Positions 15,428 through 19,595 of a DNA stretch of 19,595 nt are shown here, piece by piece. Location of the stretch: NCBI GenBank assembly GCA_023445705.1, contig JAEXKM010000250.1, positions 1-19,595 of the forward strand, given 5' to 3'. The notes under the pieces are model-generated. The model searched no databases and was not told where the DNA came from. It saw nothing but the letters and a program-made list of their open reading frames with translations. Made by a program: the position numbers and the translations under genes. The DNA comes from Pseudomonadota bacterium (GTDB lineage: Bacteria > Pseudomonadota > Alphaproteobacteria > Caulobacterales > Caulobacteraceae). Each line of letters begins with the position of its first letter. Position 1 is the stretch's first letter.

Positions 15428-16315
15428 TCAGGCGTCGGGCCAGGGGCCGCCCAGGCGGGCGCGGCGCACCCACCACCGCGGCTGCATGCTGACGAGGCGG
15501 GCGGCGAGCTGGTCCGCCTCCAGGCCCGATCCGCAGATCGCGAAACAGGTCGCCCCGGAGCCGGACATACGGGCCAGCAGGGCCTCTGGCTCGCCTTCGA
15601 GAATGGCGAGCACGTCGCCGATCTCCGGCGCCAGGGCCACGGCCGGGCCTTGCAGGTCGTTCCGCATCAGGCTGAGCCACGCCGAGAGCTCGACCACATC
15701 CTCGAAGGCGGCCGGCATGGCCGGCGGCGCCACATCGCCGAAGACGCCCGAAGCATCCAGCGCGCGATAGACGGCCGGGGTCGAAACCTCCACGCCCGGA
15801 TTGACCAGCACCGCCTCGATAGGGGGCAGGCCCGGCGCCGGCGCAAGCTGCTCGCCACGTCCCTCGGCCACCACCGGCCGGCCCCACAGGCAGGCCGCGC
15901 CATCGGCCCCCAGGGAGGCGGCGATCTGCTCCAACGCCTCGTCGGTCACCGGCAGGTCGAGGGCGGCGCGCAGGGCGCGCAGCGTGGCGCCGGCGTCGCT
16001 GGATCCACCGCCGAGGCCGGCCGCGACCGGCAGGGCCTTTTCGAGAGAAACGCAGATGGGAAGCTGGGGCCCGCGGATCGTGGCCAGCAGCGCCTTGGCC
16101 GCGCGCAGCACCAGATTGTCCCCCTGCCCCGCCAGCGGCCCGGCGAAGGGGCCATGGACCCGGAACGACAGGACATCGGCGTCATGCAAGACCACGCGGT
16201 CGCCGACATCGGCGAAGACCATCAGGCTGCACAGCGGGTGGTAGCCGTCGTCGCCGGGCGCGCCGACGTGCAGGAACAGGTTGATCTTCGCCGGAGCGAA
16301 CGTCTCCAGGCTCAT
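15428..16315 (-). CDS. ispE: 4-diphosphocytidyl-2-C-methyl-D-erythritol kinase
   Basis: A 295-residue GHMP-family kinase of the MEP pathway that phosphorylates the 2-hydroxyl of CDP-methylerythritol on the way to isopentenyl diphosphate. The start FAPAKINLFLHVGAPGDDGYH contains the catalytic-type Lys10, and the ATP-binding glycine motif PVAAGLGGGSSDAGATLRAL spans 96-115. Asp138 in LGADGAACLWGRP occupies the position of the catalytic Asp, although the usual GADVP has become GADGA. The C-terminal GHMP motif MSGSGATCFAI is present. It starts eight bases after the TPR lipoprotein stop, so the two are probably co-transcribed. Its Shine-Dalgarno is weak, which is consistent with coupling. Confidence 0.96.
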   Translation of the reverse strand: MSLETFAPAKINLFLHVGAPGDDGYHPLCSLMVFADVGDRVVLHDADVLSFRVHGPFAGPLAGQGDNLVLRAAKALLATIRGPQLPICVSLEKALPVAAGLGGGSSDAGATLRALRAALDLPVTDEALEQIAASLGADGAACLWGRPVVAEGRGEQLAPAPGLPPIEAVLVNPGVEVSTPAVYRALDASGVFGDVAPPAMPAAFEDVVELSAWLSLMRNDLQGPAVALAPEIGDVLAILEGEPEALLARMSGSGATCFAICGSGLEADQLAARLVSMQPRWWVRRARLGGPWPDA

Positions 16316-16323
16316 GGCGAAGT

Positions 16324-18036
16324 CTATTGTCCGGCGACGCGGGGCGCAGCGGCAGGCCCCTTGGGACCCTGGCCCGAGGACAGCTTGGCCTCGACGTCAG
16401 TCTTGATCCGGTCGTCAGGCTCGAGGGTCAGCACGCGCCGCCACTGGTATTCGGCCTCGATCCGCCGCCCGACGCGCCAGTAGGCGTCGCCCAGGTGGTT
16501 GTTGATCTCCGGATCGCCGGCTTCGAGTTCGACCGCCTGCTCGAGCAGTTCGACCGCCTTCTTGTAGTCGCCGAGCCGGTAGTGGGCCCAGCCGAGGGAG
16601 TCGATCATCGCACCGGACTGGGGATTGGCGGCCACGGCGCGCTCGACCATGCCCAGGGCTTCAGCCAGATGTTCGCCGCGATCGATCCACGAATAGCCTA
16701 GATAGTTGAGCAACTCGGGCTCTTCGGGGCGCAGCTTCAGCGCCGCCTGAAGATCGTTCTCGGCCTCCGGCCAATGCCCGGCCCGCTCGTAGGCGACGCC
16801 GCGCATGTAAAGCAGACGCCAATCCGGCTCGCGACGCTCGGCGATCACGGTGCTCAGTTCGTCGGCCGAGTCCTGGTAGCGCTCGTTGGCGCGCAGCAGG
16901 TCGGCATAGGTGATGGCGGCCTCGTCGCCGCCGCCCTGCGCGGCCTCCTGGGCCATCTTGAGAGCGACATCGGATTGACCGGCGTTCTGGTAGCTCCAGG
17001 CGAGCTTCGTGCGGGCCGCTGCGTACTCCATCGAGCCCGGCTTGGGCTTCAGATAGGCCGCGCGCGCGCCTTCGACGTCGCCGGCTGCTTCCATCAGGTC
17101 GCCGACCATCAGCCAGGCTTCGTTCCGCTGGGGATCGAGCCGCAGCGCCAGGCGCAGATAAGCCAAACCGAGTTGTTGCTGCTTGGCCGCCAGCATGCCC
17201 GCGGCCGGGGCGATCATGATCTGGGCGGCGCCCTGCTTGAGGCTGGGCATAGGCAAGGCGGGCTTGCCCGCGTCGGCCCGAGCGCGGGCAAGGGTCAGCG
17301 CCTGGTTGGCCGGCTGGTTGGCCAGGGCGCGGTCGTAGAGGGCGATGGCGTCCGGACGACGTCCACGACGCTCCAGGAAGCCGCCGTAGGCGAGCACCGC
17401 GATGTCGCCGGGCGCGTCGCCGCCGGTGATCGCCTTGTAATCGGTCTCCGCCTCGTCATAGCGGCGAGCGCGTTCGTAGAGGTAGGCTTGGCCCAACTGG
17501 CCGAAATAGTTGACGACGCGGTCACCGCGCAGTTCCGGGCGCACCAGCGCGCCTTCCTGGTCGCCGGCCATGGCCGCGGCCCAAGGCGCCAGCAGCGCCG
17601 CTGCGCCGCGATGCGGGAAACCAATGGCCTCGCTGGTCAGCAGGGCCTGTGCGGCCTTGCCTTGGCCTGAGGCCATGTCCTCGACGGCCTTCACCAACTG
17701 GCCCAGCCGTTTGGTGGCCTCGGAGGCTTCGGGACCATCGGGCGCCAATGCGGCGGCCTTGGTGATGTCCCCTGACAGGACCGCGGCCGTGAAGGCCCGG
17801 TCGCGAAGCATGTCGCTGGAGCCGCCCTCGATCTCGGCACGGGCGAAATAAGCGGCGGCCTCGGCCCCTGCCCCATCGTTCAGCGCGCCCTGGCCAGCCA
17901 GGAAGGCGCCGTAGGCCGACCCGCCCATGCCGCTCTCGGCCAGAGCTGGACTCCACGCCTCCGTCTCAGGCGGTACGGTCGCGCAAGCGGACAACAGGGC
18001 GAGCGGGGCGATGGCGGCGAGCAGGCGACGGCGCAT
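16324..18036 (-). CDS. TPR-repeat lipoprotein
   Basis: A 570-residue protein with a lipoprotein signal (MRRRLLAAIAPLALLSAC; the lipobox Cys is residue 18), so it is probably anchored in the outer or inner membrane facing the periplasm. Several tetratricopeptide repeats follow. The clearest are at about 400-548 (LRPEEPELLNYLGYSWIDRG, NPQSGAMIDSLGWAHYRLGD, DPEINNHLGDAYWRVGR), and weaker ones lie earlier. TPR proteins are scaffolds for protein contacts, and proteins of this layout often help outer-membrane or envelope assembly. The start is set at the ATG at 18036, with GAGG seven bases upstream, rather than the TTG two codons earlier. It is followed by ispE after eight bases. Its partners cannot be inferred from the sequence. 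Confidence 0.9.
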   Translation of the reverse strand: MRRRLLAAIAPLALLSACATVPPETEAWSPALAESGMGGSAYGAFLAGQGALNDGAGAEAAAYFARAEIEGGSSDMLRDRAFTAAVLSGDITKAAALAPDGPEASEATKRLGQLVKAVEDMASGQGKAAQALLTSEAIGFPHRGAAALLAPWAAAMAGDQEGALVRPELRGDRVVNYFGQLGQAYLYERARRYDEAETDYKAITGGDAPGDIAVLAYGGFLERRGRRPDAIALYDRALANQPANQALTLARARADAGKPALPMPSLKQGAAQIMIAPAAGMLAAKQQQLGLAYLRLALRLDPQRNEAWLMVGDLMEAAGDVEGARAAYLKPKPGSMEYAAARTKLAWSYQNAGQSDVALKMAQEAAQGGGDEAAITYADLLRANERYQDSADELSTVIAERREPDWRLLYMRGVAYERAGHWPEAENDLQAALKLRPEEPELLNYLGYSWIDRGEHLAEALGMVERAVAANPQSGAMIDSLGWAHYRLGDYKKAVELLEQAVELEAGDPEINNHLGDAYWRVGRRIEAEYQWRRVLTLEPDDRIKTDVEAKLSSGQGPKGPAAAPRVAGQ

Positions 18037-18066
18037 GCCCAAACCTCGGCGCTTTCGGGGGCGAGT

Positions 18067-18100
18067 TCAAGGCGTCCGACGAGGAAGCTGCACGCCTTGA
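18067..18100. promoter_or_regulatory. inverted repeat in the leader of the TPR lipoprotein gene
   Basis: TCAAGGCGT (18067-18075) and ACGCCTTGA (18092-18100) are perfectly complementary, with 16 bases between. The repeat lies 31-64 bases upstream of the ATG at 18036. It could be an operator with two half-sites or a hairpin in the mRNA leader. A second short hairpin GGCGCG-attg-CGCGCC lies at 18129-18144. Confidence 0.3.
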
Positions 18101-18198
18101 GGGCGATCACGCGCGAATGATCGAGAAGGGCGCGATTGCGCGCCGCAAAATCTATCGCCTGGGTTTAGATGGTTAACACCAACACCCAGGAGATGCAT

Positions 18199-18867
18199 AT
18201 GGTCAAGCTGGCCGTCTACGCCTCCCTGATCGGCTTGGCCTTCGCGGCCCCCGCTCAGGCCAAGGTCGTCAAGGTGATCCACGAGGGAATGGTCGAGTAC
18301 GGCGAAGGCGCAGCCGAGTTGTTCGGCGCGCCCAACAGTTCGCTCGCCGGCATGCACGTCCTGTCGATCTACGAGTTCGACCTGGATCGCGGGGACCGGT
18401 TCGACGGGCCCGACAGCGCCTATGTGCAGGGCGGTTCGAACCTGGGGATGCTGGGCCCCTTGCTATCGTCCTCGGTTCGGATCAACGGGGTGACGATCAA
18501 TCTGAACGGGGCGCTGGAGAACCGCTACGCGGCCTCCGATCAGCTTCGGCTCTACAGCCAGACCGCGTGGCCGGCCGGGGGCGTCATCACCGTCGAGAAC
18601 AACGCCTACATCGACTTCGCCGGCCTGGAATACGAGTACTTCGGCGGTTTTGGAGGCTCTCTCGACCGCCTGCTCTACACCGGCGGCGCTGAGACCGCGG
18701 ACATCCAATGGGTGACCATGGCCTTCACCGTGACGGAAGTTCCTTCTGCGATCCCCGAGCCAGCGACCTGGGCGCTGGTGATCGCCGGCTTTGGTCTGAC
18801 CGGCGCAGCCCTGCGCAGCGCGCGCCGCGCCCCTGGCTATTGTGCGATCGGCAAAGACAAGGCCTGA
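18199..18867 (+). CDS. PEPxxWA-CTERM sorting domain-containing secreted protein
   Basis: A 222-residue exported protein. The signal peptide is MVKLAVYASLIGLAFAAPAQA, with cleavage likely after residue 21. The body is beta-rich and acidic with many Gly, Tyr and Asp residues (FDLDRGDRFDGPDSAYVQGG, YEYFGGFGGS) and resembles the DUF-like bodies common in PEP-CTERM proteins. The C-terminus carries PEPATWALVIAGFGLTGAA from residue 186, then an Arg-containing stretch RSARR, the tripartite sorting signal recognised by exosortase systems for transit to the cell surface. The ATG at 18199 is chosen because AGGAG lies six bases upstream; in-frame ATGs at 18193 and 18169 lack this spacing. Twelve residues follow the Arg cluster, unusually many. 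No exosortase gene is in the window. The function of the exported body is unknown. Confidence 0.88.
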   Translation: MVKLAVYASLIGLAFAAPAQAKVVKVIHEGMVEYGEGAAELFGAPNSSLAGMHVLSIYEFDLDRGDRFDGPDSAYVQGGSNLGMLGPLLSSSVRINGVTINLNGALENRYAASDQLRLYSQTAWPAGGVITVENNAYIDFAGLEYEYFGGFGGSLDRLLYTGGAETADIQWVTMAFTVTEVPSAIPEPATWALVIAGFGLTGAALRSARRAPGYCAIGKDKA

Positions 18868-18883
18868 GCCTCTAGCCCCATAG

Positions 18884-18913
18884 CAAAAGGCCCTCCCCGC
18901 GAAGGGAGGGCCT
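18884..18913 (-). terminator. intrinsic terminator of the ETF-QO gene
   Basis: AGGCCCTCCC and GGGAGGGCCT form a perfect 10-bp stem around a six-base loop. On the minus strand it is followed by TTTTGC, seven bases after the ETF-QO stop codon. It could also slow plus-strand transcription from the convergent PEPxxWA gene. Confidence 0.87.
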
Positions 18914-18919
18914 GAAGCG

Positions 18920-19595
18920 TCACATGTTCGGATAGTTGGGGCCGTCACCGCCCTGGGGCGTGGTCCAGTTGATGTTCTGGGACGGGTCCTTGATGTCGCA
19001 CGTCTTGCAGTGCACGCAGTTCTGGAAGTTGATCTGGAACCGCGGGTTGTTGCCCTGCTCGTCGTAAAGCACCTCGTAGACCCCGGCCGGGCAGAAGAGA
19101 CGCGCCGGCTCGCCGAAGCGGGGCAGGTTCACCTCGATCGGGACGCTCGGGTCCTTCAGCTTGAGGTGCGCCGGCTGGTTCTCGTCGTGGTTGGTCGAGG
19201 ACAAGAACACCGATGACAGCTTGTCGAAGCTGAGCTCGTTATCCGGCTTCGGATAGACGATCGGCTTGTAGTCCTTGGCCAGACCCGTCGATTCCGCATC
19301 GGACTTGCCGTGCTTCAGCGTGCCCCACGGCGACCAGCCGCCGAAGATATTGGCGATCATGGCGTCGGCGCCGCCCAGGACGATGCCGGGGACAGTGCCG
19401 AACTTCGACCACAGCGGCTTGAAATTGCGGACGGCCCACAGTTCCTTGTGGATCCACGACTTCTTGTACGAGCTTTCGTAGCCGGTCAGTTCGTCGCTGG
19501 TGCGGCCGCCCTGGATGGCTTCGAAGGCGGCTTCGGCGGCGAGCATGCCGCTCTTGACCGCGTTGTGGCTGCCCTTGATCCGCGGAACGTTGACC
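18920..19595 (-). CDS. electron transfer flavoprotein-ubiquinone oxidoreductase, C-terminal part
   Basis: The last 225 or so residues of a membrane-associated flavoprotein that takes electrons from electron transfer flavoprotein (fed by acyl-CoA and other dehydrogenases) and passes them to ubiquinone. The gene continues past the right edge; the frame is open from 19594 with VNVPRIKGSHNAVKSGMLAAE, typical of the family's FAD/quinone region. It continues with YESSYKKSWIHKELWAVRNF and GGWSPWGTLKHGK. The 4Fe-4S cluster ligands are complete: one Cys in LFCPAGVYE and three in CVHCKTCDIKDP, followed by the usual terminus NINWTTPQGGDGPNYPNM. An intrinsic terminator follows the stop at once. The N-terminal FAD-binding domain is not visible. 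Confidence 0.97.
   Translation of the reverse strand, partial: VNVPRIKGSHNAVKSGMLAAEAAFEAIQGGRTSDELTGYESSYKKSWIHKELWAVRNFKPLWSKFGTVPGIVLGGADAMIANIFGGWSPWGTLKHGKSDAESTGLAKDYKPIVYPKPDNELSFDKLSSVFLSSTNHDENQPAHLKLKDPSVPIEVNLPRFGEPARLFCPAGVYEVLYDEQGNNPRFQINFQNCVHCKTCDIKDPSQNINWTTPQGGDGPNYPNM

Overview
The window is GC-rich, densely coded chromosomal DNA that looks like an alphaproteobacterium, most likely Caulobacterales (Caulobacter/Phenylobacterium-like). The reasons are the protein families present: PEPxxWA-CTERM protein, glyQ-glyS followed by ppdK, glnK-amtB, a TPR lipoprotein next to ispE, and ETF-ubiquinone oxidoreductase. The intergenic palindromic repeats and the Ala/Pro-rich spacers point the same way. 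The lineage is inferred from these families and not from any rRNA. No rRNA, tRNA, CRISPR array, transposase, integrase or phage gene was seen.

Layout. Positions 1-2952, all on the minus strand, hold a tight three-gene run: a secreted M49-type metallopeptidase, an MscS-type mechanosensitive channel and a DUF488 protein that runs off the left edge. Positions 3003-5238, also minus, hold a small protein built of five-residue repeats, a GNAT acetyltransferase and an SsuD-like LLM flavin monooxygenase. Positions 5239-5727 have no gene but carry two REP-like elements, one of them a palindrome of about 103 bp. Next, at 5728-6645 on the minus strand, is an unrecognised 305-residue protein. Positions 6858-12776 (minus) form a core operon glyQ-glyS-ppdK closed by a strong intrinsic terminator. 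A small secreted Ser/Ala-rich protein lies upstream, and its terminator sits only 20 nt before the glyQ start codon.

Positions 13541-15352 (plus) hold glnK-amtB, the nitrogen-sensing P-II protein and its ammonium channel, with a possible 26-codon leader ORF and an 18-bp perfect palindrome upstream and a terminator downstream. Positions 15428-18036 (minus) hold a TPR lipoprotein followed by ispE of the MEP isoprenoid pathway. Positions 18199-18867 (plus) hold a PEPxxWA-CTERM secreted protein. From 18920 to the right edge (minus) is the C-terminal part of ETF-ubiquinone oxidoreductase with its own terminator.

Overall this is mostly ordinary housekeeping sequence. I see no convincing multi-gene novel system. 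The points most worth a second look are the leader arrangements of glyQ and glnK, the pentad-repeat protein, the HEXXH variant of the M49 peptidase, the unrecognised 305-residue protein and the palindromic repeat element beside it.
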